NCBI GenBank assembly: GCA_007922195.1
Contig: ML682024.1
Span: 7,489,594-7,553,593 of the forward strand
Length of the DNA: 64,000 bases
Direction: 5' to 3'
Source of the DNA: Podocnemis expansa
Lineage: Eukaryota; Chordata; Testudines; Podocnemididae
The position numbers were made by a program, and so were the translations under genes. Below the pieces are notes generated by a model. That model was not told where the DNA came from, did no database searches, and was given only the letters and a program-made list of their open reading frames with translations. This document shows positions 32,900 to 44,659 of this stretch, piece by piece. Position 1 is the first letter of the stretch. Each line of letters begins with the position of its first letter.

Positions 32900-35750
32900 T
32901 AAACCTTAATTTCCTGATTCACCCTTCCTGTGGTTTGATCCGCTTTGGATTTGACACTGTGACTGGGACCAGGCACTGACCTGGTCCATGTCACTCTGGT
33001 CCCATTTTGGAGCTCTGGACCAGAAGAAATATAAGAAATAACAAAATATAGCCCTTGGATCTGGGGATGGGATACCTGAGTAGATAGGCCTGATCTGGGG
33101 GCAGGGAGGCAGTGGGAGACAGGGGTAGATGGGCCTGATCTGAGCCAGGATTCAGGGATAGAGGGGCCTGACGGTCTGATCTGGGGGCATGAAGGTAACA
33201 GGATGCCAGAGTAGATACCAGAGTACACACCAAAGTTCACAGATCTGATTTACACTTATCTGACATGCTGGTGGTTTAAACTTTAAAGTCCTGTGTATGT
33301 TGTTTCTATGGTGAGAAGATAGATAGATAGAAGAGGTGGGAGAGAACAGGAAAGTGCGTATGGAAGGACTGAACGATGGCTGGAGTCCCCCCCACGACCT
33401 CACTCATCTCCTGGTTGATCCCATGAGATGTCTGGCCTTTGCTGTTCTCTGAATCCATAACTTGTACATGAGTTCAGGGTGGGACGGTGGGGGGGTGCTA
33501 TGTTGAGAAGGCCACTGTTGACACCAGAGTGATGGGTCTGGCCAGCCCTGCCCCCTAATATATGCAGGGGGTCCCAATCCATAGACCCTCAACCTCCCCA
33601 GCCCTGCTCCCACTGTGTGGTACACATGAAGCCCTGATCCTCCTAACTTAGGCCCCAGTCCTGCCCCAGGATACACAGATCAGGAATGTGGCCTCGCAGG
33701 TGCTTATTATGTTGTTGATACAGACCTTGGAGTGTCATAGGCCTTTGCAATATCACACTTGTGTCTGTGACATCACACATTCACCCAAGACATCTACAAT
33801 AGCTATGTGACATCACATATTCATGACATCCCTGAAGCCCCTGTGACATCCCAGATGCCCCTGATGCACAGCTTCGTGATCTCACACACATCAGGGAACC
33901 TCACATGTACAGGGCATGAGCCCCAACTGCATGCTCCTGGGACACCCACCACATGGCTATGCAACTGCATGCATCCAGCTTCATGCACACGAAGTGTAGA
34001 GCTCTTTCCCTTCAACAGGGGCAGCAAGACATGGACACATCCCCCCCTCCTTCAGATGCCTCAAGTCCAACCCCAGATCCCTTCTCCATTTACTCTCCTT
34101 CCTGCTTTCAGCTCCCCAGGTGCCAGCAGAGGAAGCCAGCAGCCCCTCACCTCCCCCTGGCCACTGCGGGAGCAGCACCTCGCTGGGGTTGAGGAATCTG
34201 GTTCGGCTGATGCAAGGGTTGGTATGCAGGAGAAGCCTGGGGGGTGGGGTGGGGGTCGTCTGGCCTTTCACTCCCCAAGGGGGGGGGTCTATTACCAGAA
34301 AGCGGCTGCAGGTTCTGGCCCAGCCAGATCTGGTGAGCAGGACTGAGTCAACCAAGGCTCCGGTCCAGCAACTTGACCCCTCACTCAGGACCTACAGCCC
34401 CTGCCAGCCAAGCCCCATGGCTCTGCCAGTGCCCCTCAGTCCCAGCCCGCAGAGCCCCCACCCCCAGCTCAAATAACAAAGGAGTCGGGTTTTCCCTGAC
34501 ACAGAGATTCCTGGGACAGCTGCAGAGCCAGCCTGGGGCTTAGACAAACACATGGCTCATATCCTCATTCCCTCCCCCCCCCTCCGCCTGTCTGCGCCCA
34601 GGACTCACGCGCGCACACTCACACTCACACACACGCACCCGCTGAATACACAGGAAGCCGGGGCTCCCCCTGCATGGGGCCGGCCTTTGACGCAAACACC
34701 CGTGTCACAGCAGGCCCAGGCAGCCGCAGCGCGGTGGGGCTGGCACCCAGCCCGGGCCGCGGTCTGGACGGGTGCACGGACAGCTGAGGGGGATGGGGGG
34801 GAGCACAGACAGAGGGGTCAGTGATCTGTACAGAGACGCTGACACACACATGCACAACAGCAGTCTGGGACACACACAGTATGCATGTGAGCATCTCTTG
34901 AGTGCTGCTGGGTAACCTCGGCCAGGGTTTGGCTTTGCTCGGTGCCTCAGTTTCCCCATCTATGCACTGGAGTGATGACGTAGCCCCTCCTTTGGAAAGC
35001 TCTTGGATTGGGGCAAGCCAAGGATCAGGGAGATAGCAGGATCTGAGGACAGACTGGGGACTATCCCCATATGGACAGGGAGCAGGGTGGAAGTGGCTTC
35101 TCTTTTTCCAATCACTGCATCAGTGGACCCTGGCCCAGTTTGGCATCTGTCCAGCTGGGGTCAGGGGAGGTCAGGGGTCATGCTGGGGCCTGAACATCCG
35201 CACTATAGGCTCAGGGGTCACAGTGAGGGTCAGGGGGTCACTGTGGGGCTCAGAGGTTATAATGGGGTCAGGGTTCATGTTAGAGTTAAAGGTGATGTGG
35301 AGGTCAAGGGTCGTGGTTGGGCCCGCTAACCTGTGCTACAAGCTCAGGATTCACTGTTCTCTGCCAGACTCTTCGCAGAAGCCTTTGCAACAGTCACCAA
35401 AGTCCTTCCTTTCAGGGGCTACTGCAAAGGATTCTGGGTACAAGGGGCCACAGTGATGGGCTTGACCCACCTCTGCCCATTGCTTGGAGGGTCACTCTGC
35501 ACTTGGCAGCCCCTTATAGCATCCAGCAGCTGCCCCTGCCCCTGGTGCAGGCCAGCAGTGGAGGTGGGGGGAATGGCAGGAACCGATGAGGCAGGTTTGG
35601 GGCCAGTGGGGGAGCAGTGATGGAGTGGGGAGAAGGCAGGAGGAGTGTGGAGGAGGTGTTTTCTTAGCTGAAGCCCCCAGCCCAGGAGCACCTCTCCCCT
35701 ATTCCAGCATCGGGCATGGCAGCAAGATCTACTGGCAGGTGTAAAACAAA
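32900..35750. other. Unassigned intergenic stretch
   Basis: No gene recognised. There is a short repeated theme of gatctggg-ggca and cagagtagatacc at 33055-33230, a GATA-like patch near 33318, and ACAC/CACGCG microsatellite-like sequence at 34610-34640. Open frames of up to 179 codons here lack splice context, known motifs and codon bias. Confidence 0.5.
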
Positions 35751-35769
35751 AGTGGAGGGGGACTGAATG

Positions 35770-35990
35770 GACTGACAAATGGTTATGGGGGCTGGATGGC
35801 TGGACTGTTGTGGGGATGGATGGACAGATGATGGGGGCAACTGGATAGCCATGTTTGGGAGGGCAGATGGATGGACGCAGAGATGCATGGTGAGTGGCAG
35901 GTATGACTGGAGGAAAGGTGGGATGGAGGGATCGTGGGGCACATTTGAGGATGGCTGGAGAGACAGGGGATGGGTTGGGTTGGGTTGGGA
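35770..35990. repeat. Degenerate GGAT-rich tandem repeat, with GGGTT units
   Basis: Imperfect GATGGATGGACAGATG-type tetramer array ending in gggttgggttgggttggg. Confidence 0.65.
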
Positions 35991-36344
35991 GGCAGGGTTG
36001 GCAGGGACCAGGGGGCCATATGTTGCTCTATGTAGGAGCATCTAGGTCAGCTCAGTGCAGCAACAGGGATTAGGACAGACACACCAAGACACCGGAGCCA
36101 GGGGCATGTGTCAGTGGTGAGCAGTGCCCACACAGCCCTTCTGCGGCTCCAGTCTTGCTGGCAGGGGCAGCACCAGGGAATCCCAGACAGGCTGGGGAAG
36201 CCGGCAGCAGCTGGTGGCAGGGGTAGGGTGGGCGGCGGGTGGCTGCCTTCGCTGCTCTGGTGACTTGTTTTGGCTGTGCTGGGTAATATTGTGCTGGGAG
36301 CCGCTAGCTAGGAAAGATTGGACGCAGGTGGGGGGGCTGAGCTC

Positions 36345-36430
36345 TGGCAGAGCCAGGCAGAGAACCCAAGAGTCCTGGCTCCTGCCCCCTTCCCCCCATT
36401 CTAACCACTAGATCCCACTCCCCTCCCATG
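36345..36430 (-). repeat. ~80-bp tRNA-box-like repeat
   Basis: Reads gagaacccaagagtcctggctcc then attctaaccactagatccca. Confidence 0.65.
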
Positions 36431-37399
36431 CCAAAGGACAGTGAAGATGTGTGGTTGCAGCCTGACTCCATCTCAGCACATTTTCCTTGGATTCCAGAGG
36501 CCCTTCAGGTTCCCCTTACTCTGAGCCCATCCTGCTGGAGCCCCAGGATTCCTGCTCCACAAACCTCCCCCCAGCTGGAGTCCCTGGATTCCTGCTTGTC
36601 CTGTCACAGAAATACAGCTCACCTCAATCCAACAAAATGTTACAGAAACTGGAAACCAGGCCAACTTCCCCTTCCTTCCCCCATGCCCCACAGCACCCCC
36701 TGCAGGGAGAAGATGGGTCTGGGGCAGCCAGGAAACTCCCCACAGTGCCCCCCAATGTGCCAGGCCCAGCACTGACCCTGCTGTCGGCCCTCACTTTGGG
36801 GCTGTGTGGCCGGTGGGCCATGGCCTTCATTTGCGGTTGCTGCTCCCCCCTTAGTAGCCTTGGTGGGTTTGTGGCCAGCCCAAGTCATGACGCTGTGGCC
36901 ACCCCGGGGCCCAATGGCTCTGCCCCACCCTTGACTGCCCCACCACAGGGAGGGCGGGACAGCCATGACCTCAGGGCCTGGCTGGGATGGGGTGGGGGGG
37001 GCTGCTGGAGGGAACAAGGAGGAATTTGGAACATTTTTTAGACTGTAAGCCCCTTACTCCCAAACATATGGGGGGGGGAGTCAGGGGAGGGGAGATCCCA
37101 GAAAGACCCTCCTTTGCCAATCAGATCTGGGGTGCCCCAATGTAGCCCTCAGAGTCCTGCCCCCTACTAGACCCTCTCAATGGTCTCCTGGGTCCATCTG
37201 AGATCAGAGACCATAAGCTGGGACACTAGGTCGTTCTGAATCCCATGTGGGTCTGCTGAGCCAAGAGAGGGCTCTGGCCTGGGGAAGAGTGGAGGGGGGC
37301 ACGCTGGTGGAGTCACCCCCCTTCTCTAACCCTATCCCCCCACCACAAGAAGGTTCCATCCCATGCGTCATCCCTGGGCTCAGTCACAGTGGTTCTCCG

Positions 37400-38230
37400 A
37401 GTGGAGCTGAGTGGGCTACACAGTGAGAAACAACATAGCGTGGCACAATGCAGGATGGTGTAACACAATGCAAAACACCACATCATATGTAACACAACAC
37501 AGAGCACAATGCTGCTCTGCCCACCAAGAAGCCGCACAATCCCACATCACACAACACAGGTTAGGAGAAGGCAACATACTGGACACAACAAACTGTGCCA
37601 TAGTGAAATAGATGTAACATGATGGTATAAAGGTAACACAATACACCAGTGATTTTCAAACTTAGTGTTGGGACCCAGTACTGGGTCGCAGATCCTCAGG
37701 CACTGGGTCACAGCTCCCCCTGCTGCTGTCACCAAAAGACTGGCAAACATTGCTCAGAGATGTAATTTTTGGGTCACAGGCATAAGTTATTTTTTGTAAC
37801 TGGATCCAGATGAAAAAAGTTTGAAAACCACTGCAATGCATAACACAAAACAGGGCCACCAAACATACAATACAAGGTTACACCACTCAGCCCAGTGGCA
37901 CACAACACACAGCAGCAACACAACATAACATAGGGCAACACTCAGAAGTGTGTAACACACTGTGTAGTATAAGACACCAACATAACACAATGCAAGACAG
38001 CAGTTCACAGCATGAAGGCCCCCAGAAAAATGCAACCCAACAATGCGCACTATACAAGCCAACACAAGGAGCACCACACATAAAACACCAGAATGCAACA
38101 CTAGAAGACATCACACACACACTAACAGCACAACATGTAGTCAACGCAATCCACTCTGCCCCTGATGAGACACCACTTATCAGCCACGTGGTACAACTTC
38201 AGATCAAACCCAATGCAAACCACAACACAT
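37400..38230. repeat. Degenerate AACACAATGCA satellite-like array
   Basis: This is the longest of the related arrays. aacac, acaatgca and cataacac words are repeated imperfectly across about 830 bp and interrupted by a hAT-type element at 37647-37833. It is A/C-rich on this strand. Confidence 0.6.
37647..37833. mobile_element. hAT-type miniature element (CAGTGATTTTCAAAC termini)
   Basis: Starts cagtgattttcaaac and ends gtttgaaaaccactg. Flanks caatacac and caatgcat agree at 6 of 8 positions. It is the same family as 5000-5187 but inverted, sharing the gggtcacaggcataagt block. It inserted inside the degenerate array. Confidence 0.7.
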
Positions 38231-38754
38231 CACTTTGGAGTGAGGTTTACATCTCCTCTACCCCAGTCCACAGCACTTTAGAAGAGACCCACACATCACA
38301 AGCTGATGTTGCACGGGCTCTTCCCTGCCACCCTTTGCCCCCTTCGCAGACTACGCCACGTGGTTGTATATAAAGTCATCTGCCCCACTTTAGAAGTGAG
38401 CGGGGCTGAGTAAAGGGTTGCAAGCTCTGCCTTGCCCATGCAGCAGCTAGAAACAGGAGCAAATGGCACCCTCTAGCGGCCTCAACACGGAGCTGCGGCC
38501 TAGGCCAAATGAGTGAGGGCTGGTTTAATGTAAGGTCTCAGTGGGGGCCCCTTAATTCCTACTGGCTGCTCTGACCATTTTCCCTAAACTCACTGCAGGC
38601 AAATCAAACCAGCCTGCACATTGACCTGGCCAAACGAGCAGGATTATTTACGTAGGGTTTTGTTTTGCAGACTCAGAAGCCAGTTTTGTGGTCCTTCTTT
38701 ACTGGCACTAAACTGAGGGGAAACACAACAAAGGTGCCCCTCTGGCTGTTCTCC

Positions 38755-38855
38755 CATCGTCAAAGCATCTGACGAAGAGGGATCTTCTCCCACCAAAGCT
38801 GATGCAAAAAATAAATTTGTTAGTCTTTACGTGCCACAGGACTCCTTGTTTGTTT
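38755..38855 (+). mobile_element. Penelope-like repeat fragment
   Basis: Contains aaagcatCTGACGA, a hairpin, CAAA in place of GAAA, gctgatgc, and the tail ttgttagtctttacgtgcca. It is 5'-truncated and the terminal cggctacccctttgg is absent. Confidence 0.65.
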
Positions 38856-39194
38856 CTCTGGTTCCTCTCTTTCTGGGGCCTTTTGCTGTTTGGTCGCTAG
38901 GCTCCTGGCTAGTTGGTCTGCTGCGAAAAGGGACATTAACAAACCCATCATAATCAATTTTTCCAACAGACTTACTCAGCCCCCACAAGATGGGGGACAA
39001 ATCCAGCCCTGGATGGAAGGGGGTGGTCAGGAGGCAACAGGGACTGGTTTAATGGGGGGGGGGGGGGGCGGAGCCCAAGGCTGGCACTTGGGGACTGGGC
39101 AGCAGCATCTGTGCTAGGTGGGAGGGAAAGACACACAGATGTGGCCAGACCCCAGGGATTTGTATTTTCCTGCCTCAGGCCCCTTCCCAGCTCA

Positions 39195-39350
39195 TCTGCT
39201 ATTGTAGGGTTTCACGAGGGAGTGGGCCAAGTGCTGCACCAGCCAGTCTGTTATGGTAGGGATGCTCTGGGATGCCAGGGGCTGCATAAGCTAGTTTATT
39301 ATTGTAGGGACTATCAGGAGGGCTGTGGCTGTGCAGGCTGGTTTTGAGGT
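39195..39350. repeat. ~47-bp tandem repeat with TATTGTAGGG
   Basis: Three units contain ctattgtagggtttcacgag, gttatggtagggatgctctg and tattattgtagggactatca. It is the reverse-strand relative of 18641-18715. Confidence 0.5.
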
Positions 39351-40181
39351 AACACTGACACCTACAGTTTGGTTGAGGCAATTCCTTGAATTCATTGAAG
39401 CTTCAGGATGAAAAGGGGTTAAAGAAACAGAGGCCTGAAATACCCCACTCTGGGAGCTGGGTAGAGTCTGGGGCTAGGCTGGTAGGGCTGCAGGGTTGTA
39501 GTGAGTGGCACCAGCAAGGCTGGTGGATGTAGGTTGGAAATGAGGGGCACTGGCAGGCCTGCATTCAGGAAGCTATGCAGCAACTGCAGGTTCCCACAAA
39601 TCTCATGAGTTCATTGGCTGATGATGTGACCACAAATTTGTTGGTGAGGGGGGCATCTGTGAATGACCTCCACCTATCACAGACTCAGAGAAACAGGCCA
39701 AGGGAGGGCAGGGAATGGAGCATCTCCTTTATGAGGCACTGGCTCCCATCTAGCCCAAGGGTAAGAACAAGCAAGGCCAGCCCAAGGTTTTTTTGCTATC
39801 CAAGGCCACCAGGGATTTTGGATCCTCCTCCAGCGGCTGGCAGCACAGCAGTGCTGGGGGCCGCCCACAGGCAGAGAGCAGAGCAGCCCCAGCCCAGCCT
39901 TGGCACCTCCTAATTTTTGGAGCCCTAGGCAAATGCCTTAGTCACCCCTATGGAGAGCCAGCCCTGAGAACTAGCTCCCCCCCATTTAGCCAGAGCCCCT
40001 CACTCCCAGCCCCTATATCTCATGTGGGGGGCTCTAGAACACCTGGGTTCTATGAGGTGGGTTCTAGAACGGCTGGGCATGGCCCCCCTGCCTGCTCTGC
40101 CGTCTGGTGTCCCATGGTGCGCACAGCCAGATCCCCTGGTGCTGAGGGTCTTTGCCTTGCACTCCCCACTGGAGCCCCGGC

Positions 40182-42323
40182 ATGAGAAGGGAGCTGCCCC
40201 TGCCCACACCCCCCTTGGCCTGTAAAAGGCTCAGGCTGAAGCCAGGGATCTTGCCCCTGCTCTTTCTACTCCTGGTGCTGAGTGCCAGAGGGGCTGGTGA
40301 GTGGAGGGCTGGCTCACAGGGTCAGCAAAAAAAAAAAACCAAAAAAAAAAAAAACCCCCCAAACACCAACGAGTCATGTGGCACTTTAAGACTAACGAAG
40401 TGGGATTTTCTCCCACGAAAGCTCATGCGAAAAATAAATCTGTTAGTCTTAAAGTGCCACATGACTCCTTGTATTATTTTTTTTTTTTTGCTGGACTAGA
40501 CTAACACAGCTATCCCTTTGGAAATTCACAGGGTCAGAACTCTAGCTGCTAAGACAGCAGTGCAAGGCACTTTTCCCTAGAGTACCTTGTGGCACCCAGC
40601 CTGGGGGCAGGATGTGGGGGAGGCATCCAGGGACACCATGCAGGGTGCTTCCAGTGGGGATGGGACCCAGGCATCCAGGAAGGATTGGGCCCCACTCACA
40701 ACTCTGCTCCTTCCCCCACCAGGTGCTAAAGGGATGGCTGACTTCTTCAGACCCCTAAGTGAGTAGCAGCCCCCTCACCCCACTGCCCTGCCTCTTGATC
40801 ACTCTCTCTATGCTGCCCCCTCACCCCTTGCCTGACCTCCAGGACCTTAGCTCTCCTTTGCTTCCCTCCCCCCTGCCCCAGCCACACTGAATCCCCCCCA
40901 TCACCCCACTTCTGCTGCTCTAGAGCAAAACAAGGGCACCCCTGCTGGCAAGACAAAAAAATGACCTCAAATCCAAAGCTGGAGGGGTGGGGTACAGCTA
41001 GCATTAACAGGGATCCCCCTCCCCAGCCTGTGCTCAGCACCCCTCCTTGCGGAAGCCCTGCGGTGGCAAGCCTGAGAGGTTCTACGCGGGCCAGTGTCTG
41101 CAGAGGAAGTGCTGCCACGACAATGGCACCTGCTACCACCATGCCATCGATGGTGAGACACCTGAGTTGGTCACATTCCCCTCCCCCAGCCAACTGCACA
41201 CCGCACCCCAGAGCCAGATGCACCCCCAGCCCAGGCCCTGAGCTCCCAGCCATCATGCCCCCTCCCACCATGCCCCTTACACCAAGCCTCCACATCCCAT
41301 CTGATAGACACAGCCCCACTCATGACACAGAAGACTGCTGGCTCAGCATGGGCGAGGGGTTCCTCCTAACCAGCCCCCCTCTCACCCCAGAGCCAGTGTA
41401 GCCCTGTACCAGGTCCCCTGTACCCAGCTCGTTGTCAGTTGCCACCCACTCTGCATGCTGTAGGCACAGCCCCCCTCCACAGCCCCATCAGCTGCAACCC
41501 CATGCCCACCCCCAGGAAGACTGGCAGATGCCAAACTGCCCCAACCTTCCTTTCCATGGCAGCTTTGCGCCAGCGCCGGAATGCTGGGATCCTCGGCGGG
41601 GTCTGTGCTGGGGCTGCGGGGCTGTTCCTCTGCATCTGCATTGCCTGGTAGGTACCAGCTGGGACAGAACCATACCTGAACTCTGTGGTCTTGACCAGAG
41701 GGGCAGCACAGGAAGGAACCAGAGCCTGGGGGCAATGGTCACTAAACTGTCTGAAGGGAACAGAGAGGGCTCAGGCAGTGCTCGGACTCCTGGGCTCTCC
41801 AGACTCAGTACTGGAATCGAGCCAGTCTTCCACCCAGTCCAATCCAGCTGAGCAAACCAAGGGCTGAACCCTTTCCCCTCTGCGGGGCACCAGCTCTGTT
41901 CAGACCCCAGGGCAGTGAGGTGCTCATGGGGGTTAAAGGGGCAAGGAATGGAGTAGAGGGACTAGAGGGGCAGCAAATGGGGGTACAGGGGCCATTCCCC
42001 TTTGGGCTACTGGATACCCCCCACCCCCATTCTCCCCTCAGAGCCAGGGGTAGAACCCAGAAGTCCTGGCTCCCACAATGCTCCCCCTGCTCTAACCACT
42101 AGGTGTCCCACAAGCCAGGGCCAGAACCCAGTAGACCTGGCTCCCAGTTCCCCATTCTCCCCCCAGCAGGCTGAAGGGGGCCCAGGCAGCGGGGAAGGAG
42201 GTCAAGGAGCCGAGGTCAGACGCGGAGTTGGCTGATTATCTGAGGAAGTTGCTGGAGGAGACGGAGGAGGAAGAGGATGATGCAGAACCCAAGGAGGAAG
42301 AATCAAAAGAAAGGGGGGAGTAG
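40182..42323 (+). CDS. TMEM190: Transmembrane protein 190 (trefoil-type, sperm-linked)
   Basis: TMEM190 is a small type I membrane protein with a P-type (trefoil) domain; in mammals it is found in the sperm acrosome region. Exons 40182-40296, 40723-40758, 41027-41152, 41563-41647 and 42170-42323 (or from 42167) join in phase and give about 171 residues; human is 177. Order: signal peptide (LPLLFLLLVLSARGA), the KGMADFFRPL lead, six cysteines in a trefoil spacing (CAQHPSLRKPCGG, GQCLQRKCC and NGTCYHH), a transmembrane helix (GILGGVCAGAAGLFLCICIA), and an acidic tail (EETEEEEDDAEPKEEE) as in the human protein. ATG 40182 was chosen because it directly precedes the signal peptide; an in-frame ATG at 40152 would add 10 residues. 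The last exon follows directly on a repeat. Confidence 0.9.
40326..40525 (+). mobile_element. Penelope-like repeat in TMEM190 intron 1, 12-bp target duplication
   Basis: The 12-mer tcacagggtcag lies exactly at 40314-40325 and 40526-40537. Between them are an A-rich block, a short inverted arm (cgagtcatgtggcacttta), the hairpin GTGGG...CCCAC, an intact GAAA with GCTCATGC, the direct arm and a tail ending ctatccctttggaaat. The CTGATGA box was lost at the inverted/direct junction. The exact flanks make it a fairly recent insertion, 30 bp downstream of the TMEM190 exon 1 splice site. Confidence 0.85.
42035..42165 (-). repeat. ~80-bp tRNA-box-like repeat next to TMEM190 last exon
   Basis: Two units read gtagaacccagaagtcctgg and ccagaacccagtagacctgg, with ctctaaccactaggtgtcc between. 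The second unit runs straight into the splice acceptor of the last TMEM190 exon. Confidence 0.7.
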
Positions 42324-42374
42324 GGATGGGTGGGGTCAGCCACTCCCCACCACCTGGTCTGCCACACCCCACAC

Positions 42375-42380
42375 AATAAA
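42375..42380 (+). terminator. Poly(A) signal AATAAA for TMEM190
   Basis: AATAAA lies 52 bp after the TMEM190 stop, followed by a T-rich stretch. Confidence 0.85.
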
Positions 42381-43388
42381 GGGTTAATTTTTGTTCACTT
42401 TTTTCCTGATTGGGGGGGGGGTGTCATGCTGGCCCAAGAGAAGAGAGATCCCTGCCCCTACCAACTGCCTGTATAACAGGCCCCCCGCTTTGCCCCAGCA
42501 GGGGATCTCCCCTCCAGTCCCTAGACACCCCCTTTTTCCCCTCCCCAAGCCAAAGATAAAACCCCAGGCGTCCTGCCTCCCAGCTCCCACACCCTACCTG
42601 TTAGCCCCCACTCACCAGCACAGGACACAGAGACTCCACCACAAGGGATTTTAAATACAAACAAAACTGACAAATGAAAAGATGCCCCCTGCCTACCCCA
42701 GAGCCAGCCACATTTTAGCGTTGGGCAAGAAGTCCCTGTGTGACCAGTCCTCTGCCCCACCCTGGAGAAGCGTTCGTCCCTCTGTCCTGTGACCGGTTGG
42801 TATCCATGTGCCAGGCAGCCCTAGTGCCATCCGAATAGGTGTGCAGGGATGTCTGAGCCTCTGTCCAACTTGTCCCCTCCAGGGCTCCATCCCAAGAAGC
42901 ATCTGGAAGAGACAGACAGTGGGTCACAGACTGGGGGAGGAGGTAGGAGTTGGGGGTGAGGAGATAACTGAAGCTGGGGCAGCCCTGCCAACCCCCCAAG
43001 CTGTCCGAGGGGGCCATTCAGTTGTTCCTACCCTTGACCAAGCTGCCCCCCACGCTAGGCCCCGGCCTCAGTTACCAGCCTCAGGCCTAAAAGCCAGATG
43101 AAAGTGAGGGGTGGGGCAGGAATGTGGTGCTGTGGGGTGAGGATGGGGGGGCTGGCATTTCCCAGGCCCCTCTCAGAGTGAGGGGCTGGGGGTGCAGGAT
43201 TCAGGGGGGCTGAGGAGAAGGTCTGGTCAAAGAGATCAATGGTTTGGGGACAGGTGAATGGATTCAAGGCTGGGCAATGCAGATGGGTGAGGGAGGCAGG
43301 TTTTGGGGGACAGGCAAATAGGGTCAGAGGCAGGGCAGGGTCTGTGGAGGGCACAAGGGGCAGGATCAGGGACCAGGGGGCCTCACCT

Positions 43389-43763
43389 CTAGGCCGTCTC
43401 CCTGGGCAGAGGCCCCTGGCCGTCCCTCCTGATGGGGTCCAGGGCCAGGGGCCCGGGCTGGTGGCGGGACCAGCGGCGGGAGATCTTGCGGGCCAGGCGG
43501 GCCAGGGTGCCCCCCTTGGCGGCGTAGTCACGCCCCAGCTCGTCGGGCGCCAGCTGCAGGTTGCCCGTGTACCACAGCACCCAGGCCAGCAGGCTGAGGA
43601 AGACCAGCACGGCCCCCGAGTAGATCAGCAGGTCCCCGAAGTCCTGGCCCCGCACCCGCAGCCGGGCGAAGATCCCGGTCAGAAGCGCCCCCATGCCCGC
43701 CCCGTCCAGCAGCAGCGCCAGGGCCAGCGCCAGCCGGCAGCGGCCCAGGCCCCCCGAGGCCAT
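43389..43763 (-). CDS. TMEM238: Transmembrane protein 238
   Basis: A single uninterrupted minus-strand frame of 124 residues encodes a small two-helix membrane protein of unknown molecular role. Order: MASGGLGRCRLALALALLLD and onward as the first helix with an FARLR loop, then GDLLIYSGAVLVFLSLLAWV as the second helix with LWYTGN, then a basic tail with GTLARLARKISRRWSR. The LLIYSGA...FLSLL.W.LWYTGN signature and the LARLARK.SRRWS tail match human TMEM238. It is convergent with TMEM190, as in human. The start at 43763 is just after a CpG-rich leader and has a good context (GCC before ATGG). Confidence 0.93.
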   Translation of the reverse strand: MASGGLGRCRLALALALLLDGAGMGALLTGIFARLRVRGQDFGDLLIYSGAVLVFLSLLAWVLWYTGNLQLAPDELGRDYAAKGGTLARLARKISRRWSRHQPGPLALDPIRRDGQGPLPRETA

Positions 43764-44350
43764 GGCGCAGTGAGGGGCACCGAGGGGCGCAGGCTCCGCT
43801 GGCACCGGGCAGGGAGGCTGCCAGGTGCCCGGACGGAGGGGACTGGACGGGGCGGGACGCGGCTCCCTCCCCGGCTTAACCCTTCCCGCCCCGACACGCC
43901 TAGCCAGGGAGAGAACCCAGGAGTCCCGGCCGCCTGCTCTGCCCACTAGCTCCCACTGCCCTCCTAGAGCCGAGGGGGCAAAGGACCCAGGCGTTCGGGC
44001 TCCCAAACCGCCCCGCTCCGGCCATAAGAGAGGGAGAGAAGCCAGGAGTCCGGGCCCCACACCCACAATGGAGGGCAGGGCAGGGCCAGGCTTCCTCACC
44101 CAGAACATCCGGATTCTCCACTTCACCTGGCCAGATCAAAGGAGGCGCAGCCCAGCTCTTCCGTCCCACCCCCTTGCCTGCCGCTGTCCAATCGGTTGTG
44201 GGGAATGACCCCTCTTTCGGCTCACCTTTACCTGTGCAGCCAATGAAAGCCCGGACTGCGGGGGAGGAGTTGAGGTTACCTTTAGCCTTAGGGAGGGGCT
44301 GCTAAATGTTGGTGAAAACCGGGACTTAAATTCCTGGAGCTAGCGCAGGT
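43764..44350 (-). promoter_or_regulatory. TMEM238 upstream region with CCAAT boxes
   Basis: The 5' flank is GC-rich near the gene, with CCAAT motifs at about 44188 (gtccaatcgg) and 44239 (gccaatgaaa), spaced about 50 bp. Two to three ~80-bp repeats (43905-44070) lie between these boxes and the start codon, so the transcription start may be within or downstream of them. No TATA box is clear. Confidence 0.4.
43905..44070 (-). repeat. ~80-bp tRNA-box-like repeat, two to three units
   Basis: Units read gagaacccaggagtcccgg, aaaggacccaggcgttcggg and gaagccaggagtccgggcc, all upstream of TMEM238. Confidence 0.65.
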
Positions 44351-44659
44351 GTGCTGCGCAGAGTTAAAGTTTAATTTGTGGGCCTGGGAGCCCTCCTAAT
44401 CGGGTGGGTCCACCCTCTGCACGTCCAGGTCCCCCTCCTGCACCTCAGCTACTGCCCTCAACATCCATTCCCCTGTCCCCAAAATCCACTCCTGCCCCCA
44501 ATATCCACCCCCTGCATCCACCCTGTTCCCAATACCCACCCCCTGTCCCCCATATTCCCACCCCCAGCACAAGCTGGGCCACCCTGGTACTTACTAGCAA
44601 CATGCTAAACCAGGAAACCAGCCTGCACATGCACAAGGGGGCCCGCTATCCTCCCCTGC

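Larger units (their letters stand above)
17607..40181. other. Repeat-rich interval between IL11 and TMEM190
   Basis: These genes are immediate neighbours in human. Here 22.6 kb separates them, and I recognise no complete gene in it. It holds at least five copies of a Penelope-like repeat, hAT-type elements, an AT-rich tract (about 21.8-23.8 kb) and degenerate TGCATTG arrays (29.0-38.3 kb). It also holds many ~80-bp repeats. The IL11 first exon and promoter should lie near its left end. C-rich stretches near 19.2-20.0 kb and a pyrimidine tract at 18.07-18.16 kb add no gene. Confidence 0.6.

Noticed and set aside
33807..34346. 179-codon open frame
   Set aside because: No similarity, poor composition, no neighbouring exons in phase.
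35965..35992. GGGTTGGGTTGGG, telomere-like
   Set aside because: Units are GGGTT, not TTAGGG, and only three occur.
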